Under the pieces are notes generated by a model, which saw nothing but the letters and a program-made list of their open reading frames with translations, made no database searches and was not told the DNA's origin. From assembly GCA_945859605.1 (NCBI GenBank), contig OX243816.1:39159457-39223456 (forward strand): DNA of 64,000 bases, read 5' to 3'. Positions within the stretch are counted from its first letter, which is position 1. Every line of letters begins with the position of its first letter. The translations under genes and the position numbers were made by a program. The DNA is from Lumbricus rubellus (taxonomy: Eukaryota; Annelida; Clitellata; Crassiclitellata; Lumbricidae). Below, piece after piece: positions 34,458 to 64,000 of the stretch.

Positions 34458-35794
34458 GACTTCTTAAAGGGACCAATATATATATGTTACAGGCAATGTG
34501 TAAAATCAGGGATTTTGTAAAATGCCTGAAATTTTTAGGCAATTTGTAAAATCCCCAATTCACTCGGGCACTTTACACAATCCCTGAAAAAAACAGGGAT
34601 TTTGTAAAATCCCTGAAATTTGAAGCTGAATATTTGACAGATTGCCTGAAACGAAATGACGAACATAACTGAACGTTGCCATCGACTGTTGCGACTCACT
34701 TTCCCTTTGAAATATTGAAGTAAGTAAGTAAGTAAGTATGGTTATTCTAATATCCAGGTTTATTATATCTATGGTTCTGCGGGCCATAAGTCAGCCTGTC
34801 TATTTAATTTTATATAAGTGATTTGTTGTCGCAGCAATTTTAATATTACCGAAATTGAATTTAAATTAAACAATGTCACCATATATATTCCCCTCGTTGA
34901 CAGAGGCCGGGGAGATCCTCGAAATATAATGGGTGTTGTTTGTGAGCGTGACAACAACGACCTCTACAGAATCGCTGTAAGGGCTGGAATGTTGTCCGGC
35001 AAATACTCCCGTAATCAATTTGATTTGTGTGCCCACAAGCTACTAACTAACAATGACATTTCAACAGAACAGGAAGTATAGGACTTCGAAGTGCTGTTCA
35101 ATTTGAATCCAAATGTGGTGGGCAAGGTTTTTTAAATGCAACTGTTCAGGGACTGGACGCTGCAAGACAAATAGGTGCAAATGTTTCAAAGCAAAGGTCA
35201 AATGTAACAGTCGATGTCATTCGAGTACGTCATGTGTAAACAAAAACTGATGTAGCCGTTTAAAAACTGAACTAAAAATGAATTTGGAACTGAACTTAGA
35301 AGAAACATTCAGGAGGGGTCTCGACAAGTAATTTTATGTAGGCCTAGTATTAAACTTTTTTAAATGTAAGTGGTAGTGCTGTTAGTATTCGATTTGTTCA
35401 TAGCAGTTTACAAATTTAAAATTTTTTTAATGTATTATAGATGACTTTAACTAATTAACTTTGAAAATTAAAAACTAAAATTCGAAAATTTAAATTGAAG
35501 TAAACTTAAGTGGCTTGTTTCCATAATAAACAACGATTATGTTCATTTGGGTTTCAGGCAATCTGTCAAATTTTCAGCTTCACATTTCAGGGATTTTACA
35601 AAATCCCTGTTTTTTTCAGGGATTGTGTAAAGTGCCCGAGTGAATTGGGGATTTTACAAATTGCCTAAAAATTTCAGGCATTTTACAAAATCCCTGATTT
35701 TACACATTGCCTGTAACATATACATATAATGTATATATATACATATCATGTAAATATATATAGTATATATATACATCGGTCCCTTTAAGAAGTC
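34458..35794 (+). mobile_element. Inverted-repeat DNA element with arms of 190-240 bp
   Basis: The left arm (34458 to about 34652) starts GACTTCTTAAAGGGACC. The right arm (about 35553-35794) ends GGTCCCTTTAAGAAGTC. Between them the arms share, in inverted order, GTTACAGGCAATGTGTAAAA, the many TTTTGTAAAAT(C/G)CC words, TTCACTCGGGCACTTTACAC and GACAGATTGCCTGAAAC. The arms are full of smaller palindromes. The interior encodes the remnant described separately. No clear target duplication could be read outside GACTTCTTAAAGG. Confidence 0.85.
34818..35250 (+). pseudogene. C-terminal remnant of an integrase-type transposase with a Cys-rich end
   Basis: The first frame reads IYIPLVDRGRGDPRNIMGVV, then LYRIAVRAGMLSGKYSRNQF and DLCAHKLLT, ending at 35080. 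Downstream, in a different frame, comes a cysteine-rich end, KCNCSGTGRCKTNRC, then KCFKAKVKCNSRCHSST and SCVNKN, stopping near 35248. I recall this order from invertebrate proteins annotated as KRAB-A domain-containing 2-like, which carry a retroviral-type integrase core; that core is absent here. At least one frameshift separates the halves, so the gene is dead. It sits within the long inverted repeats. Confidence 0.7.
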
Positions 35795-35799
35795 GCTGT

Positions 35800-36511
35800 A
35801 AGACTTATACGACAGTTTACGGTCGGTGTCGGTCGTCTCTTTGAAGTCCTTTGACACATCGATCGTATTATACGGCTTCCACTTACAAAGGCGGCCACCG
35901 TCGTCTTTTTCTTCCGATTGTGAACCACCGCCAGAGTATACGTATACTGCATTTATATTAGAAGATGATCAGTAGTATCTTAACGACCAGTAAATGATGA
36001 TGATGATGACGGTACCACACTCGGTTTTCGTATTGATGATGATGATGATGACCAGGGTCAGTCATCGGATCAAAGGTCGGTCGGGGTCAAAGGTGGGTCA
36101 CTTCCTGCATGCTCTGACTGCAGTCATTCATTTGCTGACTGTTGTGTTGGGGTCACTTGCAGTAGTGAGTAGTGAGTGAGTGAGTGAGTGAGTGACTGAC
36201 TGACTGTTTGCAATAATAATATTATTGTCTTTCTTATTTACTGATGGGAATTTTAAAAAAAGATAGAGCGCAATAAGACATGAGAGATATCGGAAGACAG
36301 AAATAGATAGCCATACAGAGAGTGACAGATAATGGCCGAGAGATAGAGAGAGAAACAGACAGAGACAGACAGACAGAGACAGACAGAGGCAGACAGACAG
36401 AGGCAGATAGACAGAGACATATAAACAGACACACCAACAAACAGAAAGACGGGGACAGAGACAAAGAGAGAGAGGGAAAGAGCGAGCTAAAGCGATGAGA
36501 AATCTATCAAT

Positions 36512-36556
<45 letters not shown>

Positions 36557-37660
36557 ATTATATATATATATAATATATATATAATATATATATATACACA
36601 TGTAGAAGGCAATGATCGTGTCCTATTGAATATGACTGATCATCATTGTACATTGATTCGGATGAATGTCTTCTGCTTCGGCGATGATGATGAATCTCGA
36701 GGTTCGTCCTTCTACTTCTACCCTTCTATTTCTTCTATTTTCCCCTTGTGTAGCGGACGTCAAAGAGAGCCGCCTTTCGACATGATAAATAGGCTATTAA
36801 CCGGTCTAAATGTCGTTTGTCAAATAACTATTAACGCGTCACAGCCCCTATAACCCCACACGCATCTCTCGCAGGCCCTATCACCCCACTTGCAAGCCCC
36901 TATCACCCCACTTGCAATCCGTGTCAAATAGCCACCCACATAAGCCGCCGCCGCCGCTGCTTTCAGACGGCTTGCTTTACTTCCTAACGACATTCAATTC
37001 TGTCCGTCTCTAAGGTTAAATATAACTGAAGCATTGAACATTGAACAAGCTAAGGAGTTATTCTGAACGAGGACAAAGGCGGGCGATTGTACTGAAGAAG
37101 TGGGTGAAACTGTTACAAAAGTAGAGCAGAGGCTAACATTACACTGGTATACACTGACACGAAACTAACGATTGATTATGGCATTAAAGAAGCTAATGAT
37201 ACAACAGAGACAATGCTCGTTCTTTTTCCAGTGCCAGTCCCAAGCCGGGAGAAAGAAGGAGGGCGACTGTGATCATCTTTGATTATGACGCGGTGTTGTT
37301 ATAGGCCTACAGCAAAAGCAAGTAAACAAAGGCTTAATCCATTTTGGCTTATATCTAGGATAGCTTCAATCCGATACTCGATAGCCGCCTCTGAGTAGTA
37401 ATCTTGAAGCGGCACTATAAAATGCCTCCAACGGGCATAAAACAAGGGCAGATGCTAGCGATTAGGCCTACAAAATGGCATTCAAAGCTTAGGCACCCAC
37501 AAAGGAACAGCATTTCTAAAGCCTGAGTGAAGGTGGAACAATGAACATTTAAAATGCAGCATCCTAGAGTATCGAATCATTTTACTGGACTGTAGAACAG
37601 CGACGAAATAGTCTTATCCAAAGTAACCATTTGAATTTCCGCATTGCTTTCATAATTGCA
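35800..37660. other. Intergenic with microsatellites
   Basis: (GATGAT)n at 35996-36050, (GAGT)n at 36166-36195, GACA/GAGA at 36340-36480, (CA)n at 36512-36554 and (TA)n at 36559-36598. A SINE tail lies at 37388-37425 (GCCTCTGAGTAGTAATCTTG). CACCCCACTTGCAA is tandemly repeated near 36880-36918. No gene was recognised. Confidence 0.6.
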
Positions 37661-37663
37661 AAG

Positions 37664-38115
37664 TTATTCGGAAGCTGGCGTCACCATCTTCTTTAGTGTT
37701 CTGCCCTTAGGTAGGTCCAATATTCCAACGACACCATTCTTGTCTATCCTGTGCTTTTCCTTGATTTCTTTATATCCTCGTCCCTTTTCTCTGTCCATCG
37801 ACCAATTCAGCATCATCTTTCTTGGTCTTCCTGGTGGTTTCTTTCCCTCCATCCTTCCCTCCAGAAAAGTCCTCAAGAGCCAGTCTTTCCTCAACATGTG
37901 CCCCTGCACCCAGTTCATCTGCCTCTTCCGTACAATTATTGTCTCAATCAGCGTTCTTTCTTCTTGCATCAGTTGCAGCATCTCTTCATTGGTTTTGTAG
38001 TCCATCCAACTAATCTTGGCCATTCTTCTCCACAACCACATTTCAAAAGCCTCAAGTCTTTCCACTTCTACTTTTACCATAGTCCACGTTTCTGCTCCAT
38101 AAAGCGTCACCATAG
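37664..38115 (-). pseudogene. LINE C-terminal fragment
   Basis: The minus-strand frame reads VTLYGAETWTMVKVEVERLE, AFEMWLWRRMAKISWMDYKT, NEEMLQLMQEERTLIETI and LEGRMEGKKPPGRPRKMML. This is the region after the reverse-transcriptase thumb in non-LTR retrotransposons. It lacks the RT core and is a 5'-truncated copy. The last part, after GRPR, is less conserved. Its relation to the 13180 LINE is only at family level. Confidence 0.85.
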
Positions 38116-38435
38116 CGATATGTTGCGTCATCGAATAGGGACCCATGTGCGTGAGCACTGAGAAGTCTAAGACATTATGCCCACTATTACATGTACATTT
38201 ACATGTACATTTACATACCAAAACAACAAACACAATATTCATATTGGTTAGTCATTGAAGTGAAAAACGCAACAACACACATGACTCTGGAAATGGAAAC
38301 AATAGCCAAAATAACGATAATAAATTGATAATGATCAGAGAGCTCTGGATATCTTGGAGAGTCGAGACCAATCCTTGTATCTCCATTTTGTCTCCGGATA
38401 ATTTTGAATAATTGTGTATAATAAATTATATTCAC

Positions 38436-38606
38436 TAGCAGTAGTAGTAGCAGTAGTAGCAGTAGTAGTAGTAGTATTAGTAGTAGAAGTAGTAGAGTAG
38501 TATAGTAGTAGTAGTAGTAGCAGTAGTAGTAGCAGTAGAAGTAGGCCTAGTAGAAGTAGTAGTAGGCTAGTAGAGTAGTATAGTAGTATAGTAGTAGTAG
38601 TACAAT
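38436..38606. repeat. (TAG)n microsatellite
   Basis: TAG triplets with CAG, AAG and GCC interruptions. Confidence 0.93.
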
Positions 38607-38982
38607 ATTAATTATGATAACAACGATAAGACTAGGTCACCGTCAATTGTTTACACGCAAACAAAAGAAAAAATCTGTTTGCAACGATTGCAAGAATGAT
38701 ACAATAAAATAAAAATATAGAGATTTGTTTTCTCTAATGCTCATAATATAATAATTATTTGGTAATATTTAAAAGCAAGTGAAATCTTAAAATATTACTT
38801 ACAGAAGACTATATACTATAGTTCAATTTTACATAGAACTTATACTGAATCGGATGCATATATAGGACAAGGGCTATAATAGCTGCATCAATCCATCATT
38901 TAATTGACTCAGGTGTACGAGGATTAAATCGGGTTGAGGTTTAGGTGGAGCGAAAAGTTGTGAACACGTATAATCTGTCCGT

Positions 38983-43511
<4,529 letters not shown>

Positions 43512-43707
43512 GGAGAGAACCTTTCCACTGAAAGAAGCAATCTCCTTAATGTCTAGACAGGCCACAGAAAGGTTGTGATGAGTTGCAGAGATTCTTTCTC
43601 CTAATTTCTGGAGGACATTGACCTACGTTTACACTATAGACATACTCATAGCTCCGCTAAAACCTATGTCTGCAGGTAATTGTACATTGTAATTCATACA
43701 CTATCGT

Positions 43708-43792
43708 AGCGCTCGTGAATAAGCTGGTGTCCTGCGCTTGGCTTTAGAGCAGCGCTCTAGAAATTTGGAAAAACGAGTAGGCCTACGATTTC
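43708..43792 (+). repeat. Dispersed repeat family A, copy 5
   Basis: GCGCTCGTGAATAAGCTGGT, CCTGCGCTTGGCTTTAGAGC and GCTCTAGAAATTTGG. Confidence 0.8.
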
Positions 43793-43794
43793 GA

Positions 43795-44885
43795 ATCTAT
43801 ATCTATTACATATATCTAATTTACTACATAGTATTCGCATTTGTAAGTGTGACTTACCATACGTTATACATGTAAATGTTTGTTATAAATAATAATTTGT
43901 TATATTTATTATAATCATTAGGCCTATCCAATATATCACATAATTTATATTGTAGGCTTTTATTATTATATGAACATGCAAAAACTTTGTTGATACATAG
44001 AAGTAATAAATGAATTTGATAGACATACATGCCATTGGTCTGACGTTTATCGTGGATTTTGAAAGCAGACTGATTCGCTTATCCGGATATACAGAAGAAA
44101 CTAGTCATCTGTTCCAATGCCTCTTGCTACAAAGCAATTTAAGATTATCAGCTTCATTGCCTTTGTACCATGTGTACCTGCTACACCCAACATGCCAGAA
44201 TGGGACGAGACGGAGAAATTCCAGATCCCATTAACATTCATGACCGGCCAATGTTTTCCAATATCTTGACTAAGCGAACATGCATGTACATTATTTTGTA
44301 CATTTGTACCTCGGGCAAAAAGCGCATGCAGAACCTACAAAGACAAACAAAACAAAGCGCTCGATCATGAAGCCAGACACAGATTACGACGATTATCATA
44401 TCACCATTAATAATCGTTTGAATAAGCTTACTTGGGTTCGAGCTGTTGTAGCGAGTTTTCTCATACCTAGCCCCTTTGGACTCTCCAGCCAAAGGGGGTC
44501 TCTTGTTCCTCGGACCTGTTTGCATCGCATCTGGCAGGACGAAGCCTCTCGATCGCTGGGCCCTGGAATGGGCTCCCAATAAAGTCGCTTTGTTGCCTTC
44601 AACAAAATACCTTTTATCTGTCGTTACTGCTAAAGACTTAATTGTGTCTTCTCTGTTCAAGTTTATTGTTACAATAACTGAAAGCGCATCTGAATAATAG
44701 ACTCATAATAGGGTCGCTATATAATTTTTTTGGAAAAGTGAATTAAATTAATTGTACCCTTGAGTAGTTCGGTTGACTTCTCGCCAATGATTGAAAGATG
44801 TTTGCTTTCGCAGGCTTTGCACTGAATCCGCGTATATATATTTTATATCTGAGTTATAGATCCAGTGTCTATAGTGCATAAAAGT
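43795..44885. other. No gene recognised
   Basis: Overlapping frames at 44238-44697 on both strands show no family resemblance, and no phased splice sites were found. AT-rich elsewhere. Confidence 0.45.
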
Positions 44886-44889
44886 GACT

Positions 44890-45320
44890 GAATATAAAAT
44901 CATTATACCCCTGACGAAAGAGGAAATACACGTGGAGAAGGAAGATGGCATGGAAGAAGAGTATAGGAGAATAGAGCAGAAGAGGGAAGAACAATAAGGA
45001 AGCTGATTGATAGGGAAAAGGAAGAGGAAGGGCAAGAATAGAGGCAAGACAGTAAAGAAGGAGGAGGACCTATACACTGGAAGATAAGATAAAAGACTAG
45101 GTATAGATAGATAATAAGGGATGAGGATGGGCGAGGCGATGAGGAAGAGGAGAGAAAAGAAGATAAGACAGAGACTAAAATTGGCAATGGAAGGAGGATA
45201 ATGAAGAGAGAAGAGGAAGAGGAAAACGAGCAGAGAGACAGAAGAAATAGAAAAAGTATTGAACGGAGAAGAAGAGGAGACTGAGAACAAACACAAAGAG
45301 AGAGAGATGAGATGGAGTGT
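44890..45320. repeat. Purine-rich degenerate tract
   Basis: AGGAAGA, GAGAGAA and AAGATAAGA words. The complementary strand gives Ser/Leu/Pro frames by composition. Confidence 0.75.
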
Positions 45321-45647
45321 TAAGATTCAGCGCGTGACAAAGCGGCCATATATACACATCATCAGCATCGTCAGCATCAGCATTCACAGCATCATCAGCT
45401 GCAGACACAGGAGCAGAATCAAATCAGCCGCATCATCTCAGATATTGATGCTCATCGCTGCCACGACTACGACGGCAGAAGCAGGGCAGCTACGGAGGCT
45501 GGTGAATGACAATGGATGCATGGCTGCCAGTATACCTGCTCGCACCTGTTCAGGTAGAATGCACACAACGTCGAGGTTCAATTACCTACGACGATCAATG
45601 TACAGCAAGCAACTGAGGAGGACGACGACGACGAAGACGACGAAGCA

Positions 45648-45671
45648 ATGGAATCCTCGGATGCTGTGAAG
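45648..45671 (+). CDS. Candidate first coding exon of the RGS gene (speculative)
   Basis: An ATG encoding MESSDAVK is followed by AAG|GTGTCG, a possible donor in phase 0. The next recognised RGS exon begins in phase 0 with MEQILQ. In other R7 proteins that Met follows a Lys (a KME- or KIE-type junction), so an upstream exon ending in Lys is expected. The preceding in-frame sequence is acidic. The donor is only a partial match to consensus and many other sites are possible. Confidence 0.2.
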
Positions 45672-45689
45672 GTGTCGCACTACATGGTT

Positions 45690-46010
45690 CTTACAAAGGT
45701 AATGAGTAGCACGCACTATATAAAGGATAGGTTCTCTGTGGTTCTTATACAAAGGTAGTGATTCGCGCTACACATGGTTCTTACAAAGAGAACGAGTGGC
45801 ACTATTTAGTTATTGCAAAGGTAATAAGTAGCGCTGTATGAAGGAGAACATTTTCTATGTGGTTCGTACACAAGTCATGAGTTGCACTACATGGATCTTA
45901 CAAAGGTAATTAGTAGCACAATATATGTTTCTTACAAAGGTAATTAGTAGCACTATATAGGCCTATGTTTCTTGCAAAGGTAATAAGCAGCACTATAATT
46001 AATTTTTATT
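45690..46010. repeat. Degenerate tandem repeat, unit about 40-50 bp
   Basis: TTCTTACAAAGGTAAT(G/T)AGTAGCAC and CACTATATAG recur about seven times with variable spacing. Confidence 0.8.
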
Positions 46011-46136
46011 ATCGTTCTTACAATGGTAAGAAAGTCGTTGTTTATTTTCAACCCTATACCATCAACGGTTGTGTAAGCTTATAGTAAATATTAGGATGTT
46101 GGCGGAGGGACTGTTTCGAAGACGACTCAAAACTGA

Positions 46137-46360
46137 GGACAAGGAGGTCAAGGGCTCAAGGAGGATGTCAAGGGCTCAAGGAAGAGGTCAAGGGCTCAAG
46201 GAAGAGGTCAAGGGCTCAAGGAAGGGGTCAAGGGCTCAAGGAAGAGGTCAAGGGTTCAAGGAAGGGGTCAAGGGCTCAAGGAAGAGGTCAAGGGTTCAAG
46301 CAAGAGGTCAAGGGCTCAAGCAAGAGGTCAAGAGTTCAAGCAAGAGGTCAAAGGTTCAAT
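46137..46360. repeat. 20-bp minisatellite GTCAAGGGCTCAAGGAAGAG
   Basis: About eleven units with few substitutions. A plus-strand frame (46069-46440) stays open across it and cycles every three units. Confidence 0.95.
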
Positions 46361-46599
46361 GCAGGAAAAGAGGAAAAGAGTTTGATCGCGTTGAGCAGGG
46401 ATTGAGAGTCGCTAAGAGAAGTAGCAGATCCAGCGTTTGATTGAGGTTCTAAGTATATCATAAATTATAACGTATTAACGGAAGAAAAAACATTAACTTA
46501 GTAACGGAGAAAAGTATATGTTGGAAACAGTACTTTTGTTTGTTTCGAGATAATCTGAACCTGATGCTCTAGCTTACAACTCACACAAAGAGCAAATCT

Positions 46600-47260
46600 G
46601 TATATACAGAGTAGGCCTATATAATATACATAAATATATATTTATATAATATAATATGTAAATATATATTTAAATATAACATACACTGCATGCGTTGCCT
46701 CGGTTGCACCGTTGCACTTAGGATCTGCAATAAGGAGTTTCTCCTGAAGTAGCGCTATATGAACTCGCATGTATTCACATGTGTATATATATGCACCAGC
46801 CCCCCCCCCAGATATGGCTACATGTAACATTTCCCAACAACCCAGAAAACTTTAGGTTTGTAGGATTTCCGCTTTAGACTAATTCGACAACGGAGCACTG
46901 AAGCACTAACAAGGTAGCCTACCGTAATCAGATTTAAAAATACCAGAGTTGTTCTGAAACTTTGGGAGAAAGACTAAAATAAAAAAAAGTCGCTAGAAAC
47001 AATATTCCGGTGAAAGGGCGTCGTCGATGTCCGGTTCAGCGGTTGCCGTTACCCTCCCCAGAAACCTGGACCCCCAAGCAGGGTACTAGATTGACCACTG
47101 CCCAGAATCGTACTCGAAAAGACGCTATATAAATTAAGGTGAATAAGTTATAGGCCTAATTAAGAAATGAAGGGCATGAACCTTGACTTTATCCCGTAGT
47201 TGGCTGTTTGTAAGGCGCCCTTGTAGCAGTATGGCCGCGCGTTACGGCGTCATATAAATT
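46600..47260. other. Gap before the first firm RGS exon
   Basis: (TA)-rich run at 46618-46680, a SINE tail at 46731-46762 (TTTCTCCTGAAGTAGCGCTA), and a C-run at 46801. No exon with proper phase was identified. Confidence 0.45.
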
Positions 47261-47264
47261 GTCG

Positions 47265-47425
<161 letters not shown>

Positions 47426-47447
47426 TATGTTTCTTTTCCTCGTATAG

Positions 47448-61614
<14,167 letters not shown>

Positions 61615-63217
61615 TAGGCTAAATGCCGAATTTGAGACATCACATTACACGATATGACTTAATAATTAGTCTAGGTCTATGCACGAAGGCCTATGTATGC
61701 ATTAACACGCGGGCTATGTTCAATCAATTTACTGCAGAGGTTCGAAAAAGTTTTTGAACCAGAGGTCCTAAGTTTCACAGCTAAACTTTTTCACTAAGCA
61801 TAACTCACGGATTCCATAATTATTCTAGAAGTAAAATTGTTAATAATCTAGCCTATTGCCTAAAATTTAAGCGATATACAGCCTAAGCAGGCTATCTCCA
61901 CCAAAGGCCTAGGCTACAGACTAACTCAAACCAATATAAATCGTAAAAGTAACACTGAATAGCCTAAGTTAATTGTTATTAACTTACGGCAATAGCCGCA
62001 ATAGTAGGCCTAATGGATCATGCCAGGGAAACAGTCATTTTTTAAGACTTAGGCTAGGCTAGACATCAGCAACATAGGCTATATTCATATCGGTTTACCG
62101 AAATCCAGAAGTCTAATGTCAGTGAGAGGAAAGTCTGTGCCAGAACCATCAGTCTACCCACTACTTAGGCTGTAAATGCTTAAACCACGTATTTTTTTAT
62201 AACACTCTAATTAAATTCTGTTCAGATCTAACCAGTTAACAGTTAACATATTTTAGCTAGAAAAGACTATAGACTATAACTTAAATAAATAGTAGCCTAT
62301 AAACGTTTTTAAGGTTACTTTAGACAATTAACTTCTGTCAGGGAAGCGGGGTAAGAGAAGCTTATTTGTAGCCTTTGTAGGAGGGTTACAACAAGGGGAT
62401 TGGTTGAAAATCCAATATAATGCTATATGTAATATATGGATGTGCCCTTAGTCTAGAAATGACACAAAATAATTATACAGTATTTATTTTAATTTAAAAC
62501 GAACAAAGTTACATATTTATTTGTGGTCGATAATTCACACGATGTGAAAAACGAACTGCAAGTCTGAATTATTATAACAAAACCAAGATGACTTAGTAAA
62601 ATGTACACAAAAAAGTTTTCCTAAAAGTTTAAACAATCAACTAATAAAATAACATTATCATTGTTTGATGTTTGAACCGTGATAGTTCACATGGTGATGA
62701 CAAAAAGCTGGTGGCAAAATCACAAAACAGGCAGAGAAACGGTTATTCAAAAAGCATTGCGATTAAAAAATAAGGACAGTAGAATAGATTTCGACACAAA
62801 ACGCAAAACGGCATTTAAAATGTCAGAAATGAAAGGCAAAACTTTGTAAACTATCGACCATAGTAAAATCGTCGGAAGGTTCGAAAAGTTCAGACCTTGC
62901 TCAAGTCTTGCCTGTTGTGTTGCTTCTCTTCTCCTCTATTTAAAATTAGTTCTAAGAGAGCTGTTCTTTAGCAAACACATACATCTATCTCTCTAACTAC
63001 CGGTAATTTCTTAATTACAATCTTACAACAGACATATTATTTAACTAGCTGGGGTACCCGGCGTTGCCCGGGAATTCTAGGATTCGACCCGTTCCCAGCC
63101 AAGCCCTCCCTCCTTCCCCCCACCGTGTTCATGTGAACGTTTTCCGTGTTCATCTAACAAGGAACAAACAAGCACACAAAGAAAAAATATATATATATAT
63201 ATATATACGATATTATA
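61615..63217. other. RGS 3' flank, no second gene seen
   Basis: AT-rich sequence dense in TAGGCCTA/TAGCCTA words. AATAAA at about 62284 could serve as a poly(A) signal. GTACCCGGCGTTGCCCGGG at 63054-63072 is a known-looking transposon word. No exon was recognised. Confidence 0.45.
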
Positions 63218-64000
63218 CACTGTGTCCGGAAAAAAACAACCAGTTTTGTAAATATGAAAATAAATAGTAAATATTCATCGATTTTCACAATTCAAACACC
63301 ATTTTAATCCTGACATATTTCTCTAACAATTGTGAAAATATAAAAGTTCCAGTCCAAATAATGACGTCATAATGACGTCATTTGCACAACAAGTCAAATT
63401 TAAGAGATAAATGCGCAAAATCATCCACAATTTCAATATTTTATCATGTAATTTATCAATAATAAATGTAAGTTTAATTTTGATTTTATATCTGAATTAT
63501 GTCAGACTGCAATTTGTGGTCAAAGAGTACACCTTTGGCTTCAACATAAGCGTCAAAAGGGTCGCGCTAATACCCAACAGCAGCATCGATAACCAGCTTA
63601 TCAAAACCTCCGAGGCGTTAACAATTCGCTTACGGAGTTCTTCAATGTCTCTTATCCTTGTCTTGTAGCCTGCACCTTCTCCTCCATCAATCTCCAACTC
63701 TTATTATCAGTGGGATTTAAGCGGGCGGCCGTTTTGCGGCCAAAGATTAAGATGAACGAATTCCGAGTCTTTTTAGTCAACAGATCAACAGATTCACGAA
63801 CTCAGTGAGCTGAAGCGCTATTTTGTTGAAATGTGTAGGCTATTGTTCCGAATATTCTCGGATATCAGGCACCACTTTTTTATAGAGCAGACAATCCCTC
63901 TAATAAGCTGCATTTATTTTCACTTCTGGTTCTATTAAACGGATTTCCGTTTTACCAAAAGCCAATAATACCAACCGAACCATGCATGAATGGCCGGCTA
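63218..64000 (-). mobile_element. Mariner-like element, left end, cut by the window edge
   Basis: A mariner-like end CACTGTGTCCGGAAAAAAAC follows TA (63216-63217). A minus-strand frame (63497-63697) includes TRIRDIEELRKRIVNASEVL, resembling the C-terminal helix of mariner/IS630-type transposases. The other end and the catalytic region lie outside the window. Two TGACGTCA words occur within it (63362 and 63373). Confidence 0.6.

Noticed and set aside
44238..44697. Overlapping frames on both strands
   Set aside because: No recognisable domain, no phased splice sites, and both strands are equally open.

Overview
The window is animal nuclear DNA. Genes are split by GT-AG introns, about a third of the bases are simple repeats or transposon remnants, and several tRNA-derived SINE pieces are present. 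A one-copy-style hedgehog gene, an R7-family RGS gene of the RGS9/11 type, hAT/mariner/LINE debris and the very frequent palindrome TAGGCCTA together suggest a marine invertebrate, perhaps a deuterostome such as an echinoderm. The species cannot be proved from this window alone.

Layout. 1-10.5 kb is intergenic: a Tc1/mariner remnant, two hAT-like non-autonomous elements with 8-bp target duplications, a LINE scrap, a 15-bp minisatellite and a G-rich tract. 10.5-19.4 kb (minus strand) holds a complete four-exon hedgehog gene encoding 452 residues. Its introns contain a nest of three repeats, a LINE fragment and a DD37D mariner that ends 31 bp from a splice acceptor. 19.5-38.9 kb has no recognised gene: SINE and mariner copies, a GC-rich island, long microsatellites, and a terminally inverted element with a broken integrase-type C-terminus. 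38.98-43.5 kb (minus strand) has at least two exons of an unrecognised secreted protein, separated by about 700 bp of GATA/GACA repeats. 47.4-61.6 kb (plus strand) holds fifteen exons of an R7 RGS protein (DEP, R7H, GGL and RGS domains), whose tail carries four copies of a repeat centred on VTPW(D/E). 61.6-64 kb is 3' flank and the start of another mariner-like element running off the edge.

How the genes work together. Hedgehog is a secreted morphogen that cleaves itself and links its N-terminal part to cholesterol. R7 RGS proteins pair with G-beta-5 and speed GTP hydrolysis by Gi/o alpha subunits. They sit in separate pathways and nothing in the sequence shows co-regulation. The minus-strand secreted-protein gene and the plus-strand RGS gene are divergent, with about 3.9 kb between their first visible coding exons.

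All exon borders were read by eye from GT/AG sites, reading-phase continuity and remembered family alignments. No search or transcript data were used.
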